A stretch of DNA of 40,610 bases from an uncultured Lachnospiraceae bacterium (GCA_910588535.1 CAJUOO010000026.1:1-40610), one strand, 5' to 3'. Shown: positions 16,497-24,875, numbered from the stretch's first letter. Program-made: numbers and translations. Notes: generated from the sequence alone by a model not told the origin.

Positions 16497-16590
16497 AGCT
16501 GTCGCATTAAGAAAAACACATACAAGTTATTTTTAGATAGTACTGTATTTTGTACTATATTTTATGTGTATAATACTTAATGCGACAGCT
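16497..16590. repeat. Long palindrome between convergent genes
   Basis: Arms 16497-16511 and 16576-16590 (AGCTGTCGCATTAAG and its complement) are perfect over 15 bp. Inside, ACACATA pairs with TATGTGT and AGTAC pairs with GTACT, so the whole segment can fold into one long hairpin. It lies between rqcH and the convergent membrane-protein gene. It could act as a two-way terminator, but lacks a clean U-tract, and may instead be a small MITE-like element. Confidence 0.75.
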
Positions 16591-16600
16591 CCGACAGCCT

Positions 16601-17464
16601 CTATTGTATGCCATCCTCCTTGCAGCTTAGAGGTTTTACAAGCTCAGCCGGCTCATTTGGCTGGTCCTTTTCTTCTTCTTTTCTCTTCCATATCTTAAAT
16701 GCCTGATAAGACTGAACAAAATGTCTTGAAAGTATTGAATTTTTTGACCTCATAGATCGATACTTTTCTGCAAGTTCTTTTAATCCCAGATCGGGCAATA
16801 TAGATGTGTCAAATCCAATATAGTTCTCCAATTTTTCAAAGATATTCACTCTTTTAGGCACAATATGGATCCCTTTCAGCCTTTCCTGAACCTCATCCAC
16901 AATGGCAGATAACTTTTTAAGCCTGACATTCAGTCCGATCGCCCCGATCAGGCTTATCGTAAAATCAATGATATAATAAATAATTAAACCTATCCCAAGA
17001 TAGATGCCAAAGCTCCTTGGATAGAGATTCACAATGGCTTCCACCCATTTTTGTAGAAAAATAAATAAAAATAACGTATAAAAGCCCCATGCTATCGTAC
17101 TTTCCAGACAGAGAATCCCCTTATAGTTAAATGGCTTATCATTATAGTCCCACCAGATGCAGCCAAAGATCTTCTGCATAATAATAGCAGTCACATACTC
17201 TAATGATGTCGCCAAAAAAGTACCGCCAAAGTATAGTGCCAGCCAATTTCCCTCCAACGGCCTCAGCACAAAATATACAGTGAGCGCACCCACTCCGTAG
17301 ATCGGGCACATAGGGCCGTGGATAAATCCCCTGTTTGTCAGCTTTTTATTACAAAACGACATATAGATCGATTCCACCACCCAGCCAAGAATACTGTAAA
17401 TCAAAAGCCAGTGTACCACATGATAGACATCTGTGCCAAAAAAAGGCATGTCCCAAATTTTCAT
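16601..17464 (-). CDS. PF06541-type membrane protein (putative ABC-transporter type IV)
   Basis: A 287-residue integral membrane protein with about six hydrophobic helices in the first 200 residues and a charged cytoplasmic tail. The segments ILGWVVESIYMSF, NRGFIHGPMCPIYGVG and WDYNDKPFNYKGILCLE are typical of the PF06541 family, labelled putative ABC transporter permease, although no transport has been shown. I start at ATG 17464 (MKIWDMPFFG) with AGAGGG upstream; a longer reading adds 9 residues. No ATPase partner is nearby. Confidence 0.82.
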   Translation of the reverse strand: MKIWDMPFFGTDVYHVVHWLLIYSILGWVVESIYMSFCNKKLTNRGFIHGPMCPIYGVGALTVYFVLRPLEGNWLALYFGGTFLATSLEYVTAIIMQKIFGCIWWDYNDKPFNYKGILCLESTIAWGFYTLFLFIFLQKWVEAIVNLYPRSFGIYLGIGLIIYYIIDFTISLIGAIGLNVRLKKLSAIVDEVQERLKGIHIVPKRVNIFEKLENYIGFDTSILPDLGLKELAEKYRSMRSKNSILSRHFVQSYQAFKIWKRKEEEKDQPNEPAELVKPLSCKEDGIQ

Positions 17465-17536
17465 TCTTCCCTCTTTTCTGTATATCGTCAAACTATATCT
17501 CTATCTGACAATATGACATAATTAAAACACCCGCAA

Positions 17537-18001
17537 TCAGCCACATATTAAAAAAGCCAGCACAATACCAAGAACCGCGCCAGCCAGTACCTGTAGCGGT
17601 GTGTGGCCAATGTATTCCTTTAACAGCTCCTCCGGCAGACCCTTGTATTCATGATTAAAGGTGCTTACCATAAGATTGAGAAGCTTTGCCTGCTTTCCTG
17701 TCTCCCTCCTGACACCCATGGCATCATACATCACAACCATCGCCATAATAAAAGCTATGGCAAACTCTGAGGAAGCAGGACCATGAATGATTCCCGCTGC
17801 AGTCGTAAGGGCACATACTGTGGAGGAATGTGAACTTGGCATACCGCCTGATCCAACCAGACGCTCCGCATGAAATTCCTTCGTCATCAGCATATTTATG
17901 CCCGTCTTTAATACCTGCGCTGTGATCCAGCCGATCACAGCGCTCAAAAACAACTTATTATTTCCCAATAGAATTAGAAACTCTGCGATATCCCATCTCA
18001 T
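17537..18001 (-). CDS. Divergent PAP2 family (DUF212) membrane protein
   Basis: A 154-residue membrane protein of the divergent PAP2 family. The signature GSGGMPSSHSSTVCALTTA (about residues 47-65) holds the phosphatase-like SxxxSH pattern, and YDAMGVRRETGKQAK follows. It may act on isoprenoid or lipid phosphates, but no substrate is established. Start ATG 18001 overlaps the stop of the HD gene by 4 nt; the reading could be extended 19 codons, but that would run into the HD gene. Confidence 0.88.
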   Translation of the reverse strand: MRWDIAEFLILLGNNKLFLSAVIGWITAQVLKTGINMLMTKEFHAERLVGSGGMPSSHSSTVCALTTAAGIIHGPASSEFAIAFIMAMVVMYDAMGVRRETGKQAKLLNLMVSTFNHEYKGLPEELLKEYIGHTPLQVLAGAVLGIVLAFLICG

Positions 18002-18552
18002 ACCGCAGCAGCCACTTTCCTGTCTCCAAACCGGTGTACTGTCTCCACCAGACCACAATGCTTATCTGCAAACATAACCACCATTCCCTCCCAAGTCTTT
18101 GGAGGAATGATTGTGAGCGGCCACATATGCCTCAGTATAATATCACGCTCCGTTCCATTTAGCTCAAAAATATGGCTGGCATTTTTCAGAGCCTTTGCAG
18201 GATGGGTGAAGCCGTGAAAATGCTCCCCCGTCTCCTTCGCGTGTGTATGCCAATCGTATAAATATAAGTCATGCAGCAACCCTCCTCTTGCAGCAGAGCA
18301 ATAATCAAGATCAAACCGCTTACAGACCTTATAGCTGTAGTAGGATACATGCAGACAGTGCGTCAGCGTCGTCGTGCAACCATGCTGTACAAACTGCTTC
18401 ATCGACTGGAATTCTTCATTCTTCAGTATATCATGTACACACTCCAGATACTCAATATCTGTGAGACATTCCTCATCCTGAAGCCACTCTTCTTCTCTCA
18501 GACTTTTTAAAATATTTCCCCGAATGGGACTCCTTCTGATTAACCTTGCCAT
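17998..18552 (-). CDS. HD domain-containing hydrolase
   Basis: A 184-residue HD-superfamily protein. The histidine in TTLTHCLHVSYYSY, the HD pair in GGLLHDLYLYDW and a later HGFTHPAKAL histidine make a plausible metal site. The family includes phosphohydrolases of nucleotides, but the substrate here is unknown. It precedes the PAP2-like gene with a 4-nt overlap, so the two are translated together. SD AAGGAAGG lies before the ATG. Confidence 0.85.
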   Translation of the reverse strand: MARLIRRSPIRGNILKSLREEEWLQDEECLTDIEYLECVHDILKNEEFQSMKQFVQHGCTTTLTHCLHVSYYSYKVCKRFDLDYCSAARGGLLHDLYLYDWHTHAKETGEHFHGFTHPAKALKNASHIFELNGTERDIILRHMWPLTIIPPKTWEGMVVMFADKHCGLVETVHRFGDRKVAAAV

Positions 18553-18618
18553 GTAATCCTTCCTTTTAATTTATAAATATTTAATACTTACATAAAATAT
18601 TTTATAATTGCCTTATAT

Positions 18619-18646
18619 ATAATATCATATTTCCACAGTGATGCAA
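18619..18646 (-). promoter_or_regulatory. Possible promoter for the HD-PAP2 pair
   Basis: TTGCAT (18641-18646) and TATTAT (18619-18624) are 16 nt apart on the minus strand, about 60 nt before the HD start. The surrounding DNA is very AT-rich, so chance matches are likely. Confidence 0.4.
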
Positions 18647-18734
18647 ACCATTTTTATAGATTCTTTAAAAAAAATTAAAAGAAAATATCCTCTCCCTCTG
18701 GACCAAGCTGCAATATCTGCATCCGCACATAAGG

Positions 18735-18766
18735 AAAAGACCGTTGTATTATCACAGCGGTCTTTT
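18735..18766 (-). terminator. Terminator after the CotF-like pair
   Basis: AAAAGACCG (18735-18743) pairs with CGGTCTTTT (18758-18766). Read on the minus strand, the stem is followed by U-rich sequence, and it lies directly after the CotF-like genes. It is nearly symmetrical and could work in both directions. Confidence 0.75.
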
Positions 18767-18779
18767 TCTCGTTATCTTT

Positions 18780-19037
18780 CTACACGCTCTGTCCGGGGGA
18801 GAACAGCATACGCACCTTTTTCACTTCGTCCTCGGTTGCCTTTGCAGCAGGAGTATAGTACTGTTTGCTCTTAGCAAGCTGATACAACTCCTCCTGTGAC
18901 ATCTCACACTGGTTACGAATCTGCTTTAATGTCTGTCGAAGCTGCATATTTTCTGTCTGAGGAATCATCTCCCCATACTTAGTCAGATTTGAGTTTACAC
19001 TCTCTAGGGCATCTGCCACCATAACCTTCTCTTCCAT
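18780..19037 (-). CDS. CotF-like spore coat protein
   Basis: An 85-residue mostly helical protein. LTKYGEMIPQTENMQLRQTL and the C-terminal LYQLAKSKQYYTPAAKA resemble the coat F domain, where a helical bundle ends in a tyrosine-containing segment. It is half the length of Bacillus CotF. It follows a second short CotF-like gene by 18 nt, so the two may be one split coat protein. Strong terminator behind. Role inferred from domain resemblance only. Confidence 0.7.
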   Translation of the reverse strand: MEEKVMVADALESVNSNLTKYGEMIPQTENMQLRQTLKQIRNQCEMSQEELYQLAKSKQYYTPAAKATEDEVKKVRMLFSPGQSV

Positions 19038-19055
19038 CTTATCGACTCCTTTCTG

Positions 19056-19241
19056 CTACTGCAAAAACTTCATTAACTGCTGTTTTGTCTCCGCCGCGGA
19101 CTGTGCTGATTTCTGGAAGAATTGCTTTACCTCCTGATCAGATGCCGCATTAGCATATGCTGTCATCTTGCCGTTGCTGGTCTCATAGCCCATAATCAGA
19201 TGTCTTAAATTTTGCAATTCCAATTCTGATAAATCTGCCAT
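19056..19241 (-). CDS. Short helical CotF-like coat protein
   Basis: A 61-residue protein starting MADLSELELQNLRHLIMGYE, which resembles the first half of coat F domain proteins. I start at ATG 19241, 8 nt after a very strong AAGGAGG. The longer reading (to 19289) has no ribosome binding site. That AAGGAGG lies inside a 15-bp inverted repeat (see the leader entry). Probably made late in sporulation with the 85-residue gene downstream. Confidence 0.7.
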   Translation of the reverse strand: MADLSELELQNLRHLIMGYETSNGKMTAYANAASDQEVKQFFQKSAQSAAETKQQLMKFLQ

Positions 19242-19244
19242 AAA

Positions 19245-19319
19245 AAAATCCTCCTTTTTCGTACTAAACTCTGTGCTTGTATCTAACACTTCCTTAGTAT
19301 CTGCAAAAAGGAGGATTTT
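19245..19319 (-). promoter_or_regulatory. Leader hairpin that can hide the CotF-like gene's ribosome binding site
   Basis: Perfect 15-bp inverted repeat: 19245-19259 and 19305-19319 (AAAATCCTCCTTTTT and its complement). A second internal pair, ACTAA with TTAGT, extends the fold. In the minus-strand transcript the 5-prime arm is a full anti-SD and the 3-prime arm contains the AAGGAGG used by the gene. It may also act as terminator for glgA's upstream reading, although glgA lies on the other side. Confidence 0.65.
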
Positions 19320-19328
19320 ATTCCTTAT

Positions 19329-20768
19329 TTATAACTGATAATAAAGCTGCTCGTAACGCTTTGCCGAGCTATTCCACGAAAAATCTGCCGCCATGGCACG
19401 ATCAATTAGTTTATTCCATTCCCGTTTATTTTCATAGTAAATGTGTTTTGCATATCGAATAATATTCAACATCTCATGTGCATTATAATTCATAAACGAA
19501 AAGCCTGTTCCTCTGCTCTCATATTCATTGTAAGGCTCCACCGTATCCTTTAAACCGCCCGTCTCACGCACAATCGGAACCGTTCCGTAACGCAGACTCA
19601 TCAACTGGCTTAAACCACACGGCTCAAACAAAGAGGGCATTAAAAATGCATCACAGGAAGCATAAATCTTGTGTGACAATTCCTCCGAATAATAGATATT
19701 CGCCGAAACACGATTGTTATACTTCCAATCATAGTGACGGAATAAATTCTCATAGCGCGCCTCGCCGGTACCCAAAACCACGAGCTGTACATCATCGCTA
19801 CATATTTCCTCCATCACACACTCAATCAAATCAAAGCCCTTCTGATCTGTAAGCCTTGAGACAATTCCTATCATAAACTTTCTGTCATCCTGTTCAAGTC
19901 CCAACTGCTTTTGCAGCTCTCTCTTGTTCTTAATTTTTTCCTTTCGGAAGGTCCTTGCATCATAATTTGCAAAAATATAGGGATCAGTTGCTGGATTATA
20001 TACCTCATAATCAATACCATTCACAATTCCCATCAAGTTATTGGATCTCGCTGACATCAGCCCATCCAATCCCTCACCGTAAAAAGGTGTCTTGATCTCC
20101 TCTGCATAAGTATCACTGACGGTTGTAACATAATCTGCATATACGATTCCACCCTTTAATAGGTTTGCATCCTTATAGGACTCCAACTTATCCGGCGTAA
20201 AATAGTACGCAGGCAGGCCCGCAATATCTTTGACCGTCTTGATGTCCCATATTCCCTGAAATTTCAGATTATGGATTGTCATAATTGACTTCATATTCCA
20301 ATAGAATTCTCCCTCACGGAATTTGTCCTTCATATAAACTGGTATTAACCCCGTCTGCCAGTCATGACAGTGAACAATATCCGGTCTAAAGCCAATTACT
20401 GGCAAAGCAGAGAGAACTGCTCTTGAAAAAAAGGCAAACCGCTCTATATCCCACTTTGTACTTCCGCTATACGGCTTATCTCCGCTAAAATAATATTCAT
20501 TATCAATAAAATAAAAAATAATTCCTTCGTATTCCAGCTCAAAAATACCAACATACTGCTTTCTCCACGCCAAATCCATATAGAAATGGTCTCTGTATGT
20601 CATCATATTTTTCCAATTCTCAGCCATGCACATATATTTGGGAAGAATAACTCGGACATCAAACTCATTCTTGTCGAAATATTTCGGCAGAGAACCTGCA
20701 ACGTCTGCCAATCCTCCGGTCTTTATAAATGGCACTGCCTCTGAAGCTGCAAATAATACTTTCTTCAT
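19329..20768 (-). CDS. glgA: Glycogen (starch) synthase, ADP-glucose dependent
   Basis: A 479-residue GT5 glycosyltransferase that extends alpha-1,4-glucan from ADP-glucose. The N-terminal KTGGLADVAGSLPK (KxGGL motif) and HCHDWQTGLIP are typical, and the C-terminal GT1-like half has MPSLFEPCGLSQLMSLRYGT. I start at ATG 20768 with GGGAGG 8 nt upstream; the longer reading lacks this. No other glg genes are in the window, so it is a solitary locus here. Confidence 0.95.
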   Translation of the reverse strand: MKKVLFAASEAVPFIKTGGLADVAGSLPKYFDKNEFDVRVILPKYMCMAENWKNMMTYRDHFYMDLAWRKQYVGIFELEYEGIIFYFIDNEYYFSGDKPYSGSTKWDIERFAFFSRAVLSALPVIGFRPDIVHCHDWQTGLIPVYMKDKFREGEFYWNMKSIMTIHNLKFQGIWDIKTVKDIAGLPAYYFTPDKLESYKDANLLKGGIVYADYVTTVSDTYAEEIKTPFYGEGLDGLMSARSNNLMGIVNGIDYEVYNPATDPYIFANYDARTFRKEKIKNKRELQKQLGLEQDDRKFMIGIVSRLTDQKGFDLIECVMEEICSDDVQLVVLGTGEARYENLFRHYDWKYNNRVSANIYYSEELSHKIYASCDAFLMPSLFEPCGLSQLMSLRYGTVPIVRETGGLKDTVEPYNEYESRGTGFSFMNYNAHEMLNIIRYAKHIYYENKREWNKLIDRAMAADFSWNSSAKRYEQLYYQL

Positions 20769-20806
20769 CTCGCTAACCTCCCGCGTTTTCCTTAACTCTT
20801 TAGTAG

Positions 20807-20835
20807 ATTGTACCACAAAACTGTATTGATGTCTA
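20807..20835 (-). promoter_or_regulatory. Probable glgA promoter
   Basis: TAGACA (20830-20835) and TACAAT (20807-20812) are 17 nt apart on the minus strand, each close to consensus. Transcription would start about 30 nt before the glgA ATG. Confidence 0.6.
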
Positions 20836-20871
20836 TGGCAGCGAAATGATTTTCTTTTCTTTCCTTATATT

Positions 20872-21669
20872 TCACCTTCCATTTTCTTGCTCCAAACGTA
20901 TCTTATCTGCGATCAGAGCGATAAATTCAGAATTCGTTGGCTTCCCCTTCCCATTATTGACCGTATAGCTAAAAAGCTCATCTATGGTGTCAATCTTTCC
21001 TCTCGACCACGCCACCTCTATAGCATGGCGTATGGCACGCTCCACTCTGCTCGATGTCGTATGATTTTTCTTCGCGATATTTGGGTAAAGAAGTTTTGTG
21101 ATAGAATTTAACATCTCCGCATCCGCCACCGACATCATAATTGCATCCCTGAGATATTGGTATCCCTTAATATGTGCTGGTATTCCAATCTCATGAATCA
21201 TATCTGTCACTGTGCTTTCCAGTGAACGTTCCTCCTTCTTAAGACGCTGTCCATAGGAAAGCACACGTTTCGTATCTGAGCGATGCTGTCTCTTATCCTT
21301 AATGTATTGAAGCTGTTTTAAAACTGCATCATTATCAAATGGCTTCCTGATATAATAATGTGCTCCAAGCCCAAACGCGTCTTCTGCAATATCATCCTTA
21401 CCTATCGCCGTGATAATGATAAACTTTGGTATCTTACGAATGGACTCATCCTTACTTACTCGCTCCATCACACTCAGCCCGTCAAGCTTCGGCATAATTA
21501 AATCCAAAAGCACCACATCTGGTTCTTTTTCTTTAATTATCTCGTAGACATCTTCCCCATTCGTTGCCCGCCCTACCACCTCGATCTCACTGTCAAGCCG
21601 ACAGACATCCTCTAAAAGCTTGACCACTGCTTCGTTATCGTCCGCAAGCGCAACATTCAGCTTTTCCAT
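20872..21669 (-). CDS. spo0A: Sporulation transcription factor Spo0A
   Basis: A 265-residue Spo0A, the response regulator that starts sporulation. The receiver domain has the acidic pocket ADD (residues 9-11), the phospho-acceptor Asp56 in VVLLDLIMP, and the KPFD lysine. The C-terminal DNA-binding domain contains TTSSRVERAIRHAIEVAWSR. I start at ATG 21669, with AAGGAGAGG upstream; the longer reading adds 11 residues. Upstream are a strong promoter and two 0A-box-like sites, so autoregulation is likely. Confidence 0.97.
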   Translation of the reverse strand: MEKLNVALADDNEAVVKLLEDVCRLDSEIEVVGRATNGEDVYEIIKEKEPDVVLLDLIMPKLDGLSVMERVSKDESIRKIPKFIIITAIGKDDIAEDAFGLGAHYYIRKPFDNDAVLKQLQYIKDKRQHRSDTKRVLSYGQRLKKEERSLESTVTDMIHEIGIPAHIKGYQYLRDAIMMSVADAEMLNSITKLLYPNIAKKNHTTSSRVERAIRHAIEVAWSRGKIDTIDELFSYTVNNGKGKPTNSEFIALIADKIRLEQENGR

Positions 21670-21718
21670 AGCCCTCTCTCCTTTATAGCTACCTTCCCCC
21701 ATTTCCCATATATGTCAC

Positions 21719-21747
21719 ATTATATCTATAAAACAGGAATGTCGCAA
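21719..21747 (-). promoter_or_regulatory. spo0A promoter with overlapping 0A-box-like site
   Basis: TTGCGA (21742-21747) and TATAAT (21719-21724) are 17 nt apart on the minus strand. The -35 box overlaps TGTCGCA on the plus strand (21740-21746), one base from the 0A box TGTCGAA. A second near match, TGTCGAC on the minus strand (21777-21783), lies 30 bp upstream. Confidence 0.7.
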
Positions 21748-21793
21748 CTTATTTTTATCGGAATAATCCTTCCTCCGTCGACATTTTTAGACA

Positions 21794-22423
21794 TCACCCC
21801 CTAATCCAATTCGGACCATCCTCTGTATAGAGATAGTGAACAAGCTGGTCATAAGCCGTGCTTCTGGGGAGATTATAAAGCCTGCACACCTGTGTCAAGG
21901 TAATCTCTCTTTTCTGCCATTTTCTCACCACAACCGCAAAATTCTCCGGCAACTGCGTTCTCGGTCTGCCAAACTGCACTCCTCTTTCCTTGGCTGCAAC
22001 GATTCCCTCCGCCTGCCGCTCTCTGATCGCATTTCGCTCATTTTCTGCCACAAAACTCAACACCTGCAATACTATATCACTGACAAACGTTCCCATCAGA
22101 TCCTTTCCCCGTCTGGTATCCAGCAATGGCATGTCAAGCACGACAATATCTGCACCGATCTCCTTTGTTATTGTTCTCCACTGTTCAATAATCTCCTCAT
22201 AATTGCGCCCCAACCTATCGATCGATTTTATATACAAAACCGCATCCTTTTTCAGTGCTCTCAGCATCCGCTTATATTGCGGTCTATCAAAATCCTTGCC
22301 TGACTGCTTATCTATATAGATTTTTTTGCTGGGAACTCCAGCCTCCCTCATGGCGATCAACTGTCGATCCTCATTCTGCTCTCTTGAGCTTACCCTCACA
22401 TAACCAATCCTCATTTCCTTCAT
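21794..22423 (-). CDS. Serine recombinase of the resolvase/invertase family
   Basis: A 209-residue small serine recombinase. The catalytic region reads IGYVRVSSREQNEDRQ with Ser12 as likely nucleophile. YIKSIDRLGRNYEEII and an ENERNAIRERQAEGI stretch complete the catalytic domain, and the C-terminal ITLTQVCRLYNLPRSTAYD is a helix-turn-helix. It stands alone between spo0A and the EF-G paralog, with no transposase or obvious crossover sites beside it. It could be a domesticated resolvase or DNA invertase; the target is unknown. Confidence 0.9.
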   Translation of the reverse strand: MKEMRIGYVRVSSREQNEDRQLIAMREAGVPSKKIYIDKQSGKDFDRPQYKRMLRALKKDAVLYIKSIDRLGRNYEEIIEQWRTITKEIGADIVVLDMPLLDTRRGKDLMGTFVSDIVLQVLSFVAENERNAIRERQAEGIVAAKERGVQFGRPRTQLPENFAVVVRKWQKREITLTQVCRLYNLPRSTAYDQLVHYLYTEDGPNWIRG

Positions 22424-22504
22424 TCTGCATTATCCTTTCTTTTTATCCAAAAATATTTGCATCTTCCCTATTCTCAGGGTGCGCAAATAATTATAGAATA
22501 ACGC

Positions 22505-22548
22505 AGAAAAAATCCTCCGTCTCAGGGATTCTTTTCCAGACGGAGGAT
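22505..22548 (-). terminator. Terminator after the EF-G paralog
   Basis: ATCCTCCGTCT (22512-22522) and AGACGGAGGAT (22538-22548) form an 11-bp stem, followed on the minus strand by six U residues. It lies 14 nt beyond the stop of the EF-G-like gene. Confidence 0.9.
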
Positions 22549-22561
22549 ATGTAACCTATAT

Positions 22562-24679
22562 CTATTCTTCTATATTATCAACCTTGCTTGCACGTTCTTT
22601 AATTTGTTTCTCTTGCACATCTGCTGGTGCCTGCTCATATCGACTGAAACTGTAGGAATAATCTCCCATACCTCCAGTCATGGAGCGAAGATCTGTCGAG
22701 TAACCGATAATCTCAGCCATAGGGACATCTGCCTCAATCACATTGATCTTCATATTTCCTCTGCGCTCAGGATTCATGCCCAGCACTCTTCCTCTTCTCT
22801 TGTTCAAATCTCCCATAATGTCGCCGGTATATTCATCCGGCACTGTCACCTTCAAAGCTACAATAGGCTCAAGCAGAACAGGAGAAGCCTCCAAAAATCC
22901 TTTTTTAAACGCAATTTTTGCAGCTGTCTTAAATGCCATCTCTGAGGAATCCACCGGATGATAGGAACCATCCACCAGTGTAGCCTTCACGCCAACTACC
23001 GGATAAGCAGCGAGCGGTCCCTTCTGCACAGCCTCCTGAATTCCCTTTTCCACTGCCGGGAAGAAATTCTTTGGCACAGCTCCTCCAAATACCTTCTCCT
23101 CAAATACATATGCTTCTTCCTGATTGCCGGACGGCTCAAATTCAATATGCACATCTCCATACTGTCCATGTCCACCGGACTGCTTCTTATGTCTTCCCTG
23201 TACCTTTACCTTCTTGCGGATTGTCTCGCGAAATGCCACCTTAGGTGCGGACAGCTCCACCTCCACCTTATAGCGGTTTAGCAACATGCTGACTGCCACC
23301 TCAAGCTGCTGATCTCCAATACCATACAGAAGCGTCTGCCTGTTCTCTGTATCATTTACAGCCTTCAGCGTCAAATCCTCATCCATCAGCTTCGCCAGAG
23401 CACCGGAAATCTTGTCCTCATCTCCCTTATTCTTCGCCTTATAACGCATATAATTATAAGGAACAGATATCTCCGGCTTCCCGTAGGTGATAGGCTTTGT
23501 CTTTGTGGAAAGTGTATCTCCTGTCACAGAGTTCGAAAGCTTTGCAACTGCTCCAATATCACCCGCATGAAGTTCCTTCACCTCAATTGGCGTCTTGCCC
23601 TGCATCACATATACTTTTGAGATCTTCTCCTCTGTGTCCTTATCATAGTTAAAGATCATGGAATCCGGCTTAAGTACACCAGAACACACTTTGATTAATG
23701 AATATCTACCGATAAATGGATCGGCGATCGTCTTAAAGATCTTGGCAGAAAATGTCTTATCCTCCTTATAATCAGCCTGAAAGATCCCATTGGTGCGAAG
23801 TTCAATTCCCGCCACCGTTCTCTCTGTCGGGGACGGAAGATAATGCACAATACCCTGCAGCAGCATCCTCGCACCAACTCCTGTCAATCCAGATCCAATA
23901 AGCACCGGAACCATACCGCCATCTCTGACATGAGAACGGATAGCGCCCAGAATTTCATCCGCGGTAAATATCTCCTCGCCCTCTTCTCCGCTCGCGTCAA
24001 AAAACCTCTCCATATAATCATCGCTGGTCTCTGCAACCGCCTCAATCAATACCTCTCTTGCCTTCTTAAGATTCTCCATCGAATAATCAGGTATCGGGAA
24101 ATCCTCATATGTTGTTATATCGACAAAACGCCTGCCCTCCATCTTCACCACATTGACAAATCCGACAAATTTCTCATTTTCTCGAATTGGAAGATGAAAT
24201 GGCGCAATCTTCTTTCCAAATTTCTCTGTCATATCCGCAAGTGCCTGCCGGAAGCTTGCATGATCCAGATCCATATCTGTCACAAACACCATCCTAGGAA
24301 TATTATACTTCTCACACAGCTCCCACGCCTTAACCGTTCCCACTTCCACGCCATTCTTGCCGGACACCACAATCACCGCCGCATCTGCCACGCTGATAGC
24401 TTCCTCCACTTCACCCACAAAGTCAAAATATCCCGGCGTGTCCAGAACATTAATCTTTGTATTCTCCCACTCCATAGGAACCACTGAAGTATGTATGGAA
24501 AATAATCTCTTAATCTCCTCTTTATCGTAGTCACTGACCGTATTGCCGTCCTCCACTCTTCCCTGACGGTTCACCAGACCAGAAACATATGCCATAGCCT
24601 CGACAAGCGTCGTCTTGCCGCAGCCCCCATGCCCCAGAAATACTACGTTGCGCACCTTGCTAGTTGTATACACATTCAT
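22562..24679 (-). CDS. EF-G-like translational GTPase (EF-G paralog)
   Basis: A 705-residue translational GTPase with the complete EF-G domain order. The G1 loop is GHGGCGKTT (residues 16-24), G3 is DTPGYFDF, and the C-terminal domains include SGGHGQYGDVHIEFEP and RRGRVLGMNPERRGNMK. Divergence, such as TDMD where EF-G has NKMD, marks it as an accessory EF-G2-type paralog and not the main fusA. I start at ATG 24679, 8 nt after GGAGG; a longer reading adds 26 residues beyond the ribosome binding site. Its specific role is unknown. Confidence 0.9.
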   Translation of the reverse strand: MNVYTTSKVRNVVFLGHGGCGKTTLVEAMAYVSGLVNRQGRVEDGNTVSDYDKEEIKRLFSIHTSVVPMEWENTKINVLDTPGYFDFVGEVEEAISVADAAVIVVSGKNGVEVGTVKAWELCEKYNIPRMVFVTDMDLDHASFRQALADMTEKFGKKIAPFHLPIRENEKFVGFVNVVKMEGRRFVDITTYEDFPIPDYSMENLKKAREVLIEAVAETSDDYMERFFDASGEEGEEIFTADEILGAIRSHVRDGGMVPVLIGSGLTGVGARMLLQGIVHYLPSPTERTVAGIELRTNGIFQADYKEDKTFSAKIFKTIADPFIGRYSLIKVCSGVLKPDSMIFNYDKDTEEKISKVYVMQGKTPIEVKELHAGDIGAVAKLSNSVTGDTLSTKTKPITYGKPEISVPYNYMRYKAKNKGDEDKISGALAKLMDEDLTLKAVNDTENRQTLLYGIGDQQLEVAVSMLLNRYKVEVELSAPKVAFRETIRKKVKVQGRHKKQSGGHGQYGDVHIEFEPSGNQEEAYVFEEKVFGGAVPKNFFPAVEKGIQEAVQKGPLAAYPVVGVKATLVDGSYHPVDSSEMAFKTAAKIAFKKGFLEASPVLLEPIVALKVTVPDEYTGDIMGDLNKRRGRVLGMNPERRGNMKINVIEADVPMAEIIGYSTDLRSMTGGMGDYSYSFSRYEQAPADVQEKQIKERASKVDNIEE

Positions 24680-24763
24680 GTTCGCATCCTCCAATACCTT
24701 GTTTTTCGTGTGCTTTGACATATTCCCCTTCCAAATTACCTCGCAGGAAAGCACCATGCTTTT

Positions 24764-24792
24764 ATTTTACTAAATTTTTCGCCAATTTTCAA
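24764..24792 (-). promoter_or_regulatory. Promoter of the EF-G paralog
   Basis: TTGAAA (24787-24792) and TAAAAT (24764-24769) are 17 nt apart on the minus strand. The leader would be about 75 nt. It is divergent from the tyrA promoter, with 54 bp between the two -35 boxes; that gap contains the small palindrome CCTTCCAGAAGG. Confidence 0.7.
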
Positions 24793-24846
24793 TATGTTTT
24801 CGGAATATTTAAAATCCTTCCAGAAGGCTTATTACCGTGCACAGGT

Positions 24847-24875
24847 TTGACAAATATTCTCATCTGCGGTACAAT
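24847..24875 (+). promoter_or_regulatory. tyrA-aroA promoter
   Basis: A perfect TTGACA (24847-24852) and TACAAT (24870-24875) separated by 17 nt. Transcription should start about 25 nt before tyrA, so there is no room for a T-box or other riboswitch. Confidence 0.85.

Noticed and set aside
19242..19289. 16-residue N-terminal extension of the short CotF-like protein
   Set aside because: It would lie across the strong AAGGAGG that serves the ATG at 19241.
23843..24487. 214-codon frame on the plus strand
   Set aside because: Antisense to the EF-G paralog, His/Arg/Cys-rich composition typical of a shadow frame.
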